Origin: DASVUC01 sp036387255
Lineage (GTDB): Bacteria; Planctomycetota; Phycisphaerae; Tepidisphaerales; Tepidisphaeraceae
Assembly: GCA_036387255.1 (NCBI GenBank)
Contig: DASVUC010000183.1
Coordinates: forward strand, 18,290 to 82,289
Length of the DNA stretch: 64,000 nt
Direction: 5' to 3'
In this document: piece by piece, positions 35,394 through 44,562 of the stretch
Layout: each line of letters starts with the position of its first letter
Position numbering within the stretch: position 1 is the first letter of the stretch
The notes under the pieces: generated by a model
The model's database searches: none
The model's input: the letters and a program-made list of their open reading frames with translations, nothing else
Told to the model about the DNA's origin: nothing
Translations under genes and position numbers: made by a program

Positions 35394-36821
35394 CTACAGA
35401 TGAATTGCCCGCCCCACCGCCACGCCCGCCGCTTCCATAATCGCCTCCGACAGGGTCGGATGCGGGTGCATCGCCTCGATGATCTCGTTCTCCGTCGCCT
35501 CCAGGTTCCGCGCCATCACCAATTCCGCCAGCAGCTCGGTGACGTGCTCCCCGATCATGTGCACGCCCAGCAGCTCGCCGGTCTTCGCGTCGAAGATGGT
35601 CTTGACGAAACCCTCCGTCTCCCCCGCCGCCAGCGCGCGACCGGAGACAGAGAAGGGAAACTTCCCGATCTTGATCTCCCGCTTCTGCTCCCGCAGCTTC
35701 TTCTCGGAAAAACCCATCGAAGCCACCTGCGGATGCGTGTACGTGCAGCCCGGGATAAACCGGTAATCGATCGGCTCCGCGGCATGACCCGCCAGCCGAT
35801 CCACCAGCTTTACGGCCTCATGATGCGCCACGTGCGCCAGATCCGGATGGCGATACCCCGCCATCGAGCTGGTCTCTTCGAAATGCACCGAGATGCAATC
35901 CCCCACCGCCCAGACGTTCTCCACGCTGCTCTTGTACTGGTGATCCACCTTCACGCGATTCTTAAACAGTTCCAGCTTCGCCTCCGGCGCCGCCACGCCC
36001 TCCACGTTCCCCGTCACCCCAATCGCCACCAGCACCACGTCCGCATCCACCGTCTTCCCGCCCGAAAGCGTCAGCCGCACGCCGTCCTTCGTCGTCTCCA
36101 CCTTCTCCGTCTTGGTCTTGAGGTTCAGGTTGATGCCGCGCTTGGTAAACGACCGCTCCAGCATCTGCGCCACATCCGCATCCTCATTCGGCAGCAGATG
36201 ATCCAGCATCTCCACGATCGTCACTTCCGTCCCGATCGCGTTGTAGAAATCCGCAAACTCGCACCCGATCGCCCCCGCGCCGATGATCGCCATGCGCTTC
36301 GGCTGCGTCGGCAGCGTCATCGCCTCGCGGGAAGTAATCACCCGCTGCCCATCAAACGCCACCCCCGGAATCGGCGTCGGCTTCGCCCCCGTCGCGAGGA
36401 TGATGTGCTCCGCCGTGTACTCCTTCGTCCCCTCTTTCGTCTGCACCGCCACCCGATGCGGCCCAAGCAATTTCCCCGTCCCATTCTCGCTCTTCACCTC
36501 ATATTTCCGCAGCAGCGACCCCACGCCATTGCGCAGCTTCTCCGCGATCGACCGCGACCGCCCCACCATCTTCGCAAAATCCACTTTCACATCGCCGACG
36601 ACGACGCCATGCGCCGAAGCCTCGTTGCGAATCTTCCGCACAAACGCCCCGTCCTCCAGCAGCGCCTTGGTCGGAATGCACCCCCAATTCAAACAGGTCC
36701 CCCCGAGAAATTCCTTCTCAACACACAACGTCCGCTTCTTGAGCTGCCCCGCCCGAATCGCCGCCGCGTAACCCGCCGGCCCGCCGCCGATCACGATGAT
36801 GTCAAAGTTGTAACTGGCCAT
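35394..36821 (-). CDS. lpdA: Dihydrolipoyl dehydrogenase
   Basis: A 475-residue FAD enzyme, the E3 subunit of 2-oxoacid dehydrogenase and glycine cleavage complexes. The FAD motif is GGGPAGYAAAIRAGQ, the redox disulfide is in GGTCLNWGCIPTK, the NAD motif is GAGAIGCEFADFY, and the catalytic His-Glu is in HPHPTLSEAI at the C-terminus. The length is typical. No E1 or E2 genes are next to it. An antisense open frame of similar length is a shadow of the high-GC coding pattern. Confidence 0.95.
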   Translation of the reverse strand: MASYNFDIIVIGGGPAGYAAAIRAGQLKKRTLCVEKEFLGGTCLNWGCIPTKALLEDGAFVRKIRNEASAHGVVVGDVKVDFAKMVGRSRSIAEKLRNGVGSLLRKYEVKSENGTGKLLGPHRVAVQTKEGTKEYTAEHIILATGAKPTPIPGVAFDGQRVITSREAMTLPTQPKRMAIIGAGAIGCEFADFYNAIGTEVTIVEMLDHLLPNEDADVAQMLERSFTKRGINLNLKTKTEKVETTKDGVRLTLSGGKTVDADVVLVAIGVTGNVEGVAAPEAKLELFKNRVKVDHQYKSSVENVWAVGDCISVHFEETSSMAGYRHPDLAHVAHHEAVKLVDRLAGHAAEPIDYRFIPGCTYTHPQVASMGFSEKKLREQKREIKIGKFPFSVSGRALAAGETEGFVKTIFDAKTGELLGVHMIGEHVTELLAELVMARNLEATENEIIEAMHPHPTLSEAIMEAAGVAVGRAIHL

Positions 36822-36832
36822 ATGGTCGCGGG

Positions 36833-36838
36833 ATTATA
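36833..36838 (-). promoter_or_regulatory. Possible -10 element just upstream of lpdA
   Basis: On the minus strand TATAAT lies about 11 bases before the lpdA ATG. A transcript starting seven bases downstream would have only a few bases of leader. The -35 position (about 36856-36861) is not a good match. Confidence 0.35.
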
Positions 36839-36927
36839 GGGAAAGGAATAGCCGATGCACCACCGCGAACCGCGTCGTCAAAAGGCTTGAGGAGAGAATG
36901 AGTGTGGCGGGCCAGAAAGGCAACGCA

Positions 36928-37806
36928 TTAACCATGAGTGGAGGCCTGAAACTCCTGAATCTCCTTAAGCGTCCTTCCAGTCGCGTCTTTCCAACTGTCC
37001 CTGCCGTTGGTGTTGCGCCCCAAGACTACGCTCGAGGCATATGACGGGGAGCTAAAGGTATAATCCTGCGTGAACACCATGTGTTCGCCGCTGATGGCAA
37101 GCACACCGTTGGCCAAAAGATCCTTCCGAAGCTCCACAATACTCGGCGCGTACTCCAGTAGGGAAGGCGTCTCGCTGGCAGCGGCGGAAGAACCAGAACG
37201 AACTAGAAAACCCTGCGGTGTGTCATACCCTGTTGCAATGACGCCTCTACCTTGGCAGGTCAGGAGCGTTGCTGAGGCAACGGAAATCGAGGCGTTGCCT
37301 TGCTCAAACGCATGAATACCTAACACTGGCAACATGCCTAAGATGTTGTTCAAGAATACGTCCATATCTGCGCGATCCGCCTCGGATAGCGTGGGCTCTG
37401 CCGGAATATTCCCGTTCTCCAGCGGCATACGCTTGGCGGCTTTGGCACGAGTCACTAACTGCGCTTCCAAGTACTGGACGTGCGCCTTGTTCAGTTGCCC
37501 CTGCCCCGCCACAAAGAAGACGGCGCGATTCCAAAAATCTCCGGTAGCGTAGTGGTTTTCCAGACGCGGCCGCACCGGATCGCCCTCACCAATATACAGC
37601 GATTCGCCATCACCCTGCGCTCGAGGGCCTAGTAGCAGGTAAACCCCTGTCTGCAGGAACTCGCTGCGATTTCGCACGGTCGTGTAGAGAGCGCGGGGAA
37701 ACATCACAGCCTTGCCGATCCAGTTTGACCGCTCCACCAGCCGCAGTCCATCCGGATCACCATCGGCCACAAAAATTCGTAGCGAGAAAGGAACTGCGTT
37801 GATCAT
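36928..37806 (-). CDS. GIY-YIG nuclease-like protein with DUF4357-like C-terminus
   Basis: About 292 residues. The GIY-YIG fold is seen in GVYLLLG (residues around 53) and SLYIGEGDPVRPRLENH. The C-terminal half, GFLVRSGSSAAASETPSL and SSPSYASSVVLGRNTNGRDSWKD, matches the pattern of DUF4357. Such two-domain proteins occur near phage-defence or restriction loci in other genomes, but here the neighbours are ordinary. Catalytic competence is uncertain. The start at 37806 follows GGACACTAACG. Confidence 0.75.
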   Translation of the reverse strand: MINAVPFSLRIFVADGDPDGLRLVERSNWIGKAVMFPRALYTTVRNRSEFLQTGVYLLLGPRAQGDGESLYIGEGDPVRPRLENHYATGDFWNRAVFFVAGQGQLNKAHVQYLEAQLVTRAKAAKRMPLENGNIPAEPTLSEADRADMDVFLNNILGMLPVLGIHAFEQGNASISVASATLLTCQGRGVIATGYDTPQGFLVRSGSSAAASETPSLLEYAPSIVELRKDLLANGVLAISGEHMVFTQDYTFSSPSYASSVVLGRNTNGRDSWKDATGRTLKEIQEFQASTHG

Positions 37807-38010
37807 CGTTAGTGTCCACCAATCATCCGCGTAACCACATGCTTCAACGCCGGCCGATGGCCTCTCCGAGTTCACCATTCAATCAAGGTCGACAAGCGCA
37901 ACTAACTCACATTATTGACATACCCCAGGGCCGGCTCTCTAAGTTCTTCCCCAAAGCTGCCAAGGTAGCGCCTCCTTTAGCTCCTGAGAGCTTTCCCTCG
38001 CTTGGCGCGT

Positions 38011-38898
38011 ATGATGGAGGGTGTGGCTCTCTCGTACAAGCTCAATCTCTTCACCCAGCACTCCCGCGCCTGGCAGACCAATCGCTACGTCTACCCCGTC
38101 ATCTCGCGCCGCAGCCGGGGCCTGTCCATCGGCGTGAACCTCAACCCCGACAAGATCTGCAATTTCGACTGCATCTACTGCTGCGTGGATCGGCGCGAGC
38201 CGGTTGCGGCTGAGGCGAGGGACGTCGATCTTGAGGTGCTGAAGCGGGAGTTGGATCATCTCGTCGCGCTCGCGGCGACGGGGGAGATCTGGAACCAGCC
38301 GCCGTTTGATCACACGCCGGCGAACCTGCGCCGGCTCAATGACATCGCCTTCAGCGGCGATGGGGAGCCGACGAGTTTCAAGCACTTTTACGAGTCGTGC
38401 GCGATCGCCGCCGGCGCGATCGACAAGCACAACGTCCCGCAGACGAAGATCGTGCTGATCACCAATGCGACGCTGCTGGAGCGGCCGCGCGTGCAGCAGG
38501 CCCTCGCCTTTATCGACGCGCACAACGGCGAGATCTGGGCCAAGCTGGATGCGGGAACGGATGCGTACTACCGCCTCGTCGAGCGCACGAGCATTCCTCT
38601 CTCGCGCGTGCTCGCCAACATCCGCGACGCGGGGAGACTTCGCCCTCTCGTCATCCAGTCGCTGTTCATGAAGATCAACAACGAGCCGCCGGCGGACGAG
38701 GAGATTAACCAGTACATCAACCGCCTCGATGAGCTGAAGCGGGCGGGATGCCAGATCAAGCTGGTGCAGGTCTACACCGTCGCCCGCCAGACCGCGGAGA
38801 GTTACGTCAAGCCGCTGGACGATGCGCAGGTCGACGCGATCGCGGAAAAGGTGCGCGCCTTAAACCTCCCCGCCGAATCCCACTACGGCCCGACATAA
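38011..38898 (+). CDS. Radical SAM protein
   Basis: About 295 residues. The 4Fe-4S/SAM motif is CNFDCIYC (Cys-x3-Cys-x2-Cys), preceded by LNPDKI and followed by FSGDGEPTS and LITNATLL. These match a family of uncharacterised radical SAM proteins. The extra cysteine after the motif (IYCCVD) may not bind the cluster. The start is uncertain: ATG 38011 or 38014, GTG 38023 or TTG 38002 are all possible. The reaction is unknown. Confidence 0.87.
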   Translation: MMEGVALSYKLNLFTQHSRAWQTNRYVYPVISRRSRGLSIGVNLNPDKICNFDCIYCCVDRREPVAAEARDVDLEVLKRELDHLVALAATGEIWNQPPFDHTPANLRRLNDIAFSGDGEPTSFKHFYESCAIAAGAIDKHNVPQTKIVLITNATLLERPRVQQALAFIDAHNGEIWAKLDAGTDAYYRLVERTSIPLSRVLANIRDAGRLRPLVIQSLFMKINNEPPADEEINQYINRLDELKRAGCQIKLVQVYTVARQTAESYVKPLDDAQVDAIAEKVRALNLPAESHYGPT

Positions 38899-38903
38899 GC
38901 AAA

Positions 38904-38925
38904 CCCCGTCGACGAGATGACGGGG
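38904..38925. terminator. Hairpin between convergent genes
   Basis: CCCCGTC (38904-38910) pairs with GACGGGG (38919-38925) around an eight-base loop, starting six bases after the radical SAM stop and 28 bases from the convergent gene stop. No T tract follows. Confidence 0.45.
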
Positions 38926-38952
38926 CCTGGAGCTGATCCCTTGGATAGTCGG

Positions 38953-39537
38953 TCACGCGCTGTGCCGGCGGCGGATCATTCCCGCAACTGCCATGGTCAG
39001 TGCCGCCAGCGCCGCCGAAGGTTCCGGCGTCACCGTCAGCGTCCCCAGGTTGCTCCCGCTGGGGTTGAACGACAAGCCCGCGTTGGATCCCGCGCCGTCC
39101 AGGTCCGCCGCCGTCCAGCTCGCGCCGCCATTGCGCGAGTAGCGATACGTGTAGCTGTACGTTCCAAATGAAGCGACCGTCAGGCTCGCCATGTACTCAT
39201 CATCGTTGCCCGCCTGCACGTTGTACGTGGAGCTGAACCACTGCCACGTCGTCGTGCGCGGATCAGATCCATACGCGCCATAGCCGATCTGCGCCGTGAT
39301 GGCGCCGCTGGCGCCGTTGGCTTCCGTATACCCGGCTTCGTACACGCGGCCATAGATGTCCGGCGTCGCCTGCCCCGCAGCCACCGTGATCGTTGGCGGA
39401 TATTGCAGGTTGACGTAGTCCAGTTCCTCCGCCAGCCCGCTCCCGTTGTTCCACGTATCCGCGAAAGCAGCGGACGACAGACTCATCGCCATGACAACAA
39501 CAATCGCGCACGCAGCGCGACCGATCAATCGAGACAT
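38953..39537 (-). CDS. PEP-CTERM exported protein
   Basis: 194 residues: a signal peptide (CAIVVVMAMSLSSAAFA), a beta-rich domain with TYSYTYRYSRNGGASW and YGRVYEAGYTE, and a C-terminal sorting tail VTPEPSAALAALTMAVAGM followed by RRRHSA. It should be exported, cleaved by an exosortase and retained at the cell surface. The central domain belongs to no family I can name. The ATG at 39537 follows GGAGGGTTC. Confidence 0.85.
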   Translation of the reverse strand: MSRLIGRAACAIVVVMAMSLSSAAFADTWNNGSGLAEELDYVNLQYPPTITVAAGQATPDIYGRVYEAGYTEANGASGAITAQIGYGAYGSDPRTTTWQWFSSTYNVQAGNDDEYMASLTVASFGTYSYTYRYSRNGGASWTAADLDGAGSNAGLSFNPSGSNLGTLTVTPEPSAALAALTMAVAGMIRRRHSA

Positions 39538-39644
39538 GAACCCTCCGAAAGTAATGCCCTCTCCGGCTCAAGAGATGAAGCGGCCGGATTGCCGCCGATT
39601 ATCCCCGCCGCCCCCACCGCTGGCAAACAAATTCCCTGCCGCCC

Positions 39645-40397
39645 TTACCACGTGGTCAGATCCATCCCCATCGCCTCGGCCATCACCTCGGCGATGTGCT
39701 TCACGCGCGTCCCCTGCGCGCGGCGATGGAGCATGCCGCTGATGTTCATCGTGCAGCCGGCGTCGTTGCAGATCAGCGTCTGCGCGTTGGTGGCGGCGAT
39801 GCAATTGGCCTTGTCCTCTACAATCGCGCCAGAGATTGCAGGGTATTTAACTGCGAAAGTTCCCCCAAACCCGCAGCACTGATCCATCTTCTCCAGCGGC
39901 CGATAGTCCACGTTGCCCATCTGCCGAAGCAGCGCCACCGATTCATCGCACACGTTGATCCCCCGCAGGTGGCACGTGTAGTGGTAGGTCAAACTCTGCG
40001 GCTCCGGCAGCTTGTACGCCGACAGATCCACCTTCAGCACCTTGGACAAGAATTCCACGAACTCAAAAGTTCGCGACACCACGTGATGCATTCCATGCTC
40101 CCACGCGTGATCGTCCTTCAAGAGCGCGTGGTAGTGCTCGCGCACCATGGCGCAGCAGCTTCCGCTCGGCGTGACGACGTAATCAAACTTTTCAAAGTCC
40201 GCGATGAACTTTTTGGCCAGCTCTTTGGTCTGCTCATGATGCCCGTTGTTGAAAAACGGCTGCCCGCAGCACGTCTGCGCCTGAGGGAAAAAGACCTTGC
40301 ACCCGAAGTGCTCGAGGATCTTCGTCACCGCCACCCCCACCTGCGGGTAGAACTGGTCGGTCAGACACGTGATGAACAGGGCGACATTGTGCGGCAT
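39645..40397 (-). CDS. lutA: LutA/YkgE-type iron-sulfur protein, isolated
   Basis: 250 residues with two CCG domains (TCCGQPFFN and QCCGFGGTF) and paired Cys motifs (FITCLTDQFYPQ; YTCHLRG). LutA acts with LutB and LutC to oxidise L-lactate. No lutB or lutC lies nearby, so either the partners are elsewhere or the protein serves another oxidoreductase. The length fits LutA. The start has a weak ribosome binding site. Confidence 0.88.
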   Translation of the reverse strand: MPHNVALFITCLTDQFYPQVGVAVTKILEHFGCKVFFPQAQTCCGQPFFNNGHHEQTKELAKKFIADFEKFDYVVTPSGSCCAMVREHYHALLKDDHAWEHGMHHVVSRTFEFVEFLSKVLKVDLSAYKLPEPQSLTYHYTCHLRGINVCDESVALLRQMGNVDYRPLEKMDQCCGFGGTFAVKYPAISGAIVEDKANCIAATNAQTLICNDAGCTMNISGMLHRRAQGTRVKHIAEVMAEAMGMDLTTW

Positions 40398-40483
40398 TAG
40401 ACTAAAACTCTACGCCCCTCCGCACCAAACGTACAGCCGCCCCCCGTGGCAGGGGCGACCCGCCCATGATTGGCAGAAACCGC

Positions 40484-43012
40484 TCACTTCACCTCCAGCA
40501 ACTCCTTCTCCGTCCACCCATCCCGCCGCGCCTGCCCCCAATCCCGCACGCTCTGCACTTTCGCCGGATCCACCGGCGCCGCCTCGTGTCCCCAGCTCCG
40601 CCGGATGAACGTAAGAATCCCCGCGATCGTCCGATCATCCAGCGCGCTCTGCCATCCCGGCATATCCATGTTCCACACTCTCCCGTTCACATTAAACGGC
40701 CCGCGCGCCCCGTGCAGCACGATCCGAATCAGCCGATTCTCCGGCCCCTGCACCCACGGCGATCCCACCAGCGGCGGTGCCTTCCCCTCCTGCCCCATCC
40801 CGTCCGCCTTATGACACTGCGCACAGGTCTTCTCAAACGTCACCCGCCCTAGCTCAAACAGTTGCTTCTGCTGGTCCGTCAGCGGCTTTACCGGCGGCCG
40901 CGGCGGCATCGGTTTCCCCGGCCACGTGAACAGCGCCTCCACCTTCTCAACGCACTTGCGCACTTCCGCTGACGACGCCGACGCCAATTGATCCAGCGAC
41001 GACGGACGCGCGTTCAATTCCAGCGGGCGGGCAAACCCAAACGCGTCCTTCCGCACCTCCGGCACCGCCTCCAGCATCGCCAGCTGCTGCCAACTCCGCT
41101 CCTTCGGCACACTCGCCATCAACTCCACCAGCCCCACCATCTCATCCCGCTCCTGCCGCCGCGTCACCGAGCGCGCGATGTCCGTCAAGCAATCGTGCCG
41201 AGCCTCGGATCTCGTTACCCAACCCGGATCGTTCAGCAAACGCGCCAGCAGCTTGATTTCGTGATGAGCGATGCCACTCACCACGGCTTCGCGAATCATG
41301 TGCTGCTCGCCATGCTCCAGCAGCACCCGCGCCGTCGCCTTCTCCGCAGCCTCGCCCGTCATCGCCGACATCGTTAATGCGAATTGCACCCGCACATCCC
41401 AATCGGGATCGCGTTCCAGCTTCATCACCGCGTCGTGCCAAGCCGGATCCTTCAGAAAATTCTCCGACACCCGAATCCCCGCCGCCCGCACTTTTGCGTT
41501 CTCATCCGCCAGCGCCGCGTCCACCACCTCGCGCGACAGCGCCCCCATCCCTTCCAGCGTCCACAGCGCATGCAGCCGATAGACGGGCTTTTCCCCCCGC
41601 TTCACCATCTCCGCAAGCAACCCCGCCACCCGTAGATCTCTTCGCTCCACCAGGATCTGCTGAGACTTATCCCTCCACCACCCATTCGGATGGGTCAGTT
41701 GCCGAACGAGTTCCTCATCGGAAAGCTGATCCAATCGCGGCCGCGCCTTCGCCACCTTCCCCTCCGGCACAATCCGGAAAATCCTTCCCGTCCCTAAATG
41801 CTTATGCAGCTGCTTCTCCCGATACTGATCGCGCGCATAAGGCGTCAGCGACATCTTGTGCTGAATGATCCCGTGGTGCATGTCAACGATGTACAGCGCG
41901 CCATCCGGCCCCGTCTGGATGCTCACCGGACGAAACCGCTCATACGTGCTGGCGATAAACTCTTTTCCCCTGTAGGCGTTTTCCGCCGACAGCTTCAGAT
42001 CCTTCTCCGAGATTACCGCGCGCCGAACCAGGTTCGCCGACGCCTCGCATACGAAGACGTTGCCGTAAAACTCCGGCATCAGATCGGCCCGGTACACGTG
42101 AGGGGAGCACGCCGCCGTAAACTCCGCCAGCCGTCCGTCCTCCTTCAAAATTCCCGGCCGGTACCCGCGATTCTCCGTCGATCGATGCGCCGGAAATACC
42201 GTCTGATCCGTCGCGATCCGTGTATCGGCGATCGAAACCGGACTCGCGGCATTTCGTGACGCGTAATGCGGCGGCACCAGCGTTCCGCGCAGATAATCTG
42301 AGTTCGTGTTGTAGAACAACCGCCCCACATCATCGTGTGTGATCCCCCACTGGCCGAGATTCGGATTCCACCCCACCTCAAATTCCCCCACTCGCCCCGC
42401 CACCGCGCGATAACGCTGCAAGTGATCGGCGTTGTAGATCCAGTTGTCGATGTTGTAGAGCAAGCCGTTGGCGAAATTCTCCGGATTCTCTGGCACGCCA
42501 TAATTCGTCGCGATGATCCGCTTCTCATCGCAGATGTCATCGCCGTTGGTATCCCGACAGAACAGGAGATTCGGCGGCGTTCCCACCAGCACACCCCCGC
42601 CGCCAAAACCGATCGCCCGCGGCAAGACCAGCCCGTCCAGGAAGACCGTTGCGCGATCCATTCGACCATCGCCGTCGGTATCTGTAAGCACGGAAATTCG
42701 CCCCCCCGGCTTCGTCTCACGGGTGCCATAGACGTCCGGCATATAGTTGCGCATCTCCGCCACCCAAAGCCGCCCGCGCTCATCAAACGCCATCGCCACC
42801 GGGTGCTGCACCGTCGGCTCCGTCGCCACCACCTCTGCGCGATATCCCGCTGGCAAGTTAAAGGTCCTTGCTTCCTCTTCCGCCGTCAACAGCGGCACAG
42901 GCTCCAGCTTCGCCGGTTGCGATGCCGGTTGAGATGCCGGGGGCGAAGCGGGCCCGGTCGCCCCCATCGCAACTAAAACGCACAGAATGCCGATAACTAA
43001 TCGGTACGTCAC
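40484..43012 (-). CDS. Exported dehydrogenase with HEAT repeats and C-terminal cytochrome c (PVC type)
   Basis: 842 residues. A signal peptide (VIGILCVLVAMGATG) is followed by a propeller-like sugar dehydrogenase domain (residues about 45-420, GYRAEVVATEPTVQHPVAMAFDERG, GPDGALYIVDMHHG), HEAT-like repeats (about 450-680), and a cytochrome c domain with CAQCH near residue 735 and an axial Met in NMDMPGW. This architecture is expanded in Planctomycetes and Verrucomicrobia and is thought to oxidise carbohydrates in the periplasm. It starts with GTG; no in-frame ATG precedes it. It is divergent from the mutase gene. Confidence 0.88.
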   Translation of the reverse strand: MTYRLVIGILCVLVAMGATGPASPPASQPASQPAKLEPVPLLTAEEEARTFNLPAGYRAEVVATEPTVQHPVAMAFDERGRLWVAEMRNYMPDVYGTRETKPGGRISVLTDTDGDGRMDRATVFLDGLVLPRAIGFGGGGVLVGTPPNLLFCRDTNGDDICDEKRIIATNYGVPENPENFANGLLYNIDNWIYNADHLQRYRAVAGRVGEFEVGWNPNLGQWGITHDDVGRLFYNTNSDYLRGTLVPPHYASRNAASPVSIADTRIATDQTVFPAHRSTENRGYRPGILKEDGRLAEFTAACSPHVYRADLMPEFYGNVFVCEASANLVRRAVISEKDLKLSAENAYRGKEFIASTYERFRPVSIQTGPDGALYIVDMHHGIIQHKMSLTPYARDQYREKQLHKHLGTGRIFRIVPEGKVAKARPRLDQLSDEELVRQLTHPNGWWRDKSQQILVERRDLRVAGLLAEMVKRGEKPVYRLHALWTLEGMGALSREVVDAALADENAKVRAAGIRVSENFLKDPAWHDAVMKLERDPDWDVRVQFALTMSAMTGEAAEKATARVLLEHGEQHMIREAVVSGIAHHEIKLLARLLNDPGWVTRSEARHDCLTDIARSVTRRQERDEMVGLVELMASVPKERSWQQLAMLEAVPEVRKDAFGFARPLELNARPSSLDQLASASSAEVRKCVEKVEALFTWPGKPMPPRPPVKPLTDQQKQLFELGRVTFEKTCAQCHKADGMGQEGKAPPLVGSPWVQGPENRLIRIVLHGARGPFNVNGRVWNMDMPGWQSALDDRTIAGILTFIRRSWGHEAAPVDPAKVQSVRDWGQARRDGWTEKELLEVK

Positions 43013-43045
43013 AGCATTAGTGTAGGACTTGACCGGGAAGCCTCA

Positions 43046-44503
43046 ATGACGACTGTTAATGCCACCGTTGTTTCACCGACACAACCAAAACCAACCGAGC
43101 AGCAGCCCCAGATGATCGAGAAAATTTTCAAAGCCTACGACGTTCGCGCCACCTACCCCAGTCCGCTGAACGAAGACGCCGCGTGGAAAGTCGGCCACGC
43201 CACCGCCCAGTTCCTCAAGCGCTCGCGCGAGCAGAACGCGCTGCCGGCGGTGAAGATGCCCAACACCGTGGCCGTCGGGCGCGACATGCGCCCGCACTCC
43301 CCCGCACTCGCCGAGGCGCTCTCGGACGGCATCCGCTCCGTCGGGCTGGACGTGATTGACGTCGGCATGATCGACACGAGCTTCATCTACTTCGCGATCA
43401 ACCACCTCGACTGCATCGGCGGCATCCAGGTCACCGCATCTCACAACCCGGCGCAATACAACGGCTTCAAAATCTCCGGGCCGAAAGCCAAACCCATCGG
43501 CGCCGCCACGGGACTGGACGACATTAAGCGCATCGCTAGCAACCTCTCGCAGCGCGCCAGCACGGGCGTTCAGGGTAAAAGGGAGGAGCGCAACCTCTGG
43601 AAGGAGTACCGCGCCCACGTCCTGAAGTTCCTCGACCTCAAGCGGCCGCTGAACGTGCTGATCGACGCCTCCAACGGCATGGCTGGCAAGATGGTGCCTG
43701 AGGTCTTCTACGACGTCCCCAACCTCCACATCACGCCGATGCTCTTCGAGATCACCGGCAGCTTCGTTCACGACCCGAACCCGCTGGTCGAATCGAACCT
43801 TCAGATGTTGAAGGACAAGATGAACGAGGTGAAGCCGGACCTGGGCGTCTGCTTCGACGGCGATGCCGACCGCTGCATGTTCCTGGACGAAAACGCAAAA
43901 CTGCTCGGCTGCGACATCATCACCGCCCTTCTGGCAAAAGACTTCCTCTCGCAGCCCGCTAACAAAGGCAGCGCGATCGTGTATGACCTTCGCTCCTCCC
44001 ACGTCGTCCCCGACGAGATCGTAACCGCGGGCGGAACCCCGCGGAGGGAGCGAGTCGGGCATGCGTTCATGAAGAAAACGCTGGCCGATACCAAAGCCGT
44101 GTTTGGCGGAGAACTGTCCGGTCATTTCTACTTCCGCGACAACTTCTTCGCCGACAGCGGCGCCATCGCTTTTGCGCGACTCCTCTCCGTCCTGAGCGCG
44201 CAGAACAAATCCCTGAGCCAGCTCATGGCCCCGCTCCATCGCTACGCGCACTCCGGCGAGATCAATTTCCAGGTCGAAGACAAAGACGGCAAGATCCGCG
44301 AGCTCGCCGACGTGTACAGGAAAAGCCAGATCGATTATCTCGACGGCGTGACTGTCGACCTGGGCGACTGGTGGTTCAACGTCCGCAAGAGCAATACCGA
44401 GCCGCTGCTCCGGCTCAACCTGGAAGCGCGTGATCCGCAGATGCTCCAGGACAAGCTCCACGAGCTCCAGAAGTACCTGGGCGAACCCGCGCACGGCCAC
44501 TAA
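43046..44503 (+). CDS. manB: Phosphomannomutase/phosphoglucomutase
   Basis: A 485-residue alpha-D-phosphohexomutase. The phosphoserine loop is TASHNPAQYNGFK (near residue 130), the magnesium loop is DGDADRCMF, the sugar-binding segment is FGGELSGHFYF, and the phosphate-binding loop is SNTEPLLRLN. It interconverts hexose 1- and 6-phosphates, giving precursors for polysaccharide and nucleotide sugars. A 20-residue N-terminal extension precedes the conserved start. Sugar specificity (mannose or glucose) cannot be read from the sequence. Confidence 0.93.
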   Translation: MTTVNATVVSPTQPKPTEQQPQMIEKIFKAYDVRATYPSPLNEDAAWKVGHATAQFLKRSREQNALPAVKMPNTVAVGRDMRPHSPALAEALSDGIRSVGLDVIDVGMIDTSFIYFAINHLDCIGGIQVTASHNPAQYNGFKISGPKAKPIGAATGLDDIKRIASNLSQRASTGVQGKREERNLWKEYRAHVLKFLDLKRPLNVLIDASNGMAGKMVPEVFYDVPNLHITPMLFEITGSFVHDPNPLVESNLQMLKDKMNEVKPDLGVCFDGDADRCMFLDENAKLLGCDIITALLAKDFLSQPANKGSAIVYDLRSSHVVPDEIVTAGGTPRRERVGHAFMKKTLADTKAVFGGELSGHFYFRDNFFADSGAIAFARLLSVLSAQNKSLSQLMAPLHRYAHSGEINFQVEDKDGKIRELADVYRKSQIDYLDGVTVDLGDWWFNVRKSNTEPLLRLNLEARDPQMLQDKLHELQKYLGEPAHGH

Positions 44504-44537
44504 AGGTCGCGTGCGCGAAGATCCCCATGTCACAGTG

Positions 44538-44551
44538 AGCGCGGCCGCGCT
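44538..44551. terminator. Perfect palindrome between convergent genes
   Basis: AGCGCGGCCGCGCT is a 14-base perfect palindrome in the 59-base gap between the mutase and the ABC permease stops. It might help termination or be chance in this GC-rich sequence. Confidence 0.25.
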
Positions 44552-44562
44552 TGAAACGCGCG

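Noticed and set aside
35400..36839. A 479-codon plus-strand open frame antisense to lpdA
   Set aside because: Arg/His/Pro-rich translation with no domains. The minus strand encodes a complete dihydrolipoyl dehydrogenase.
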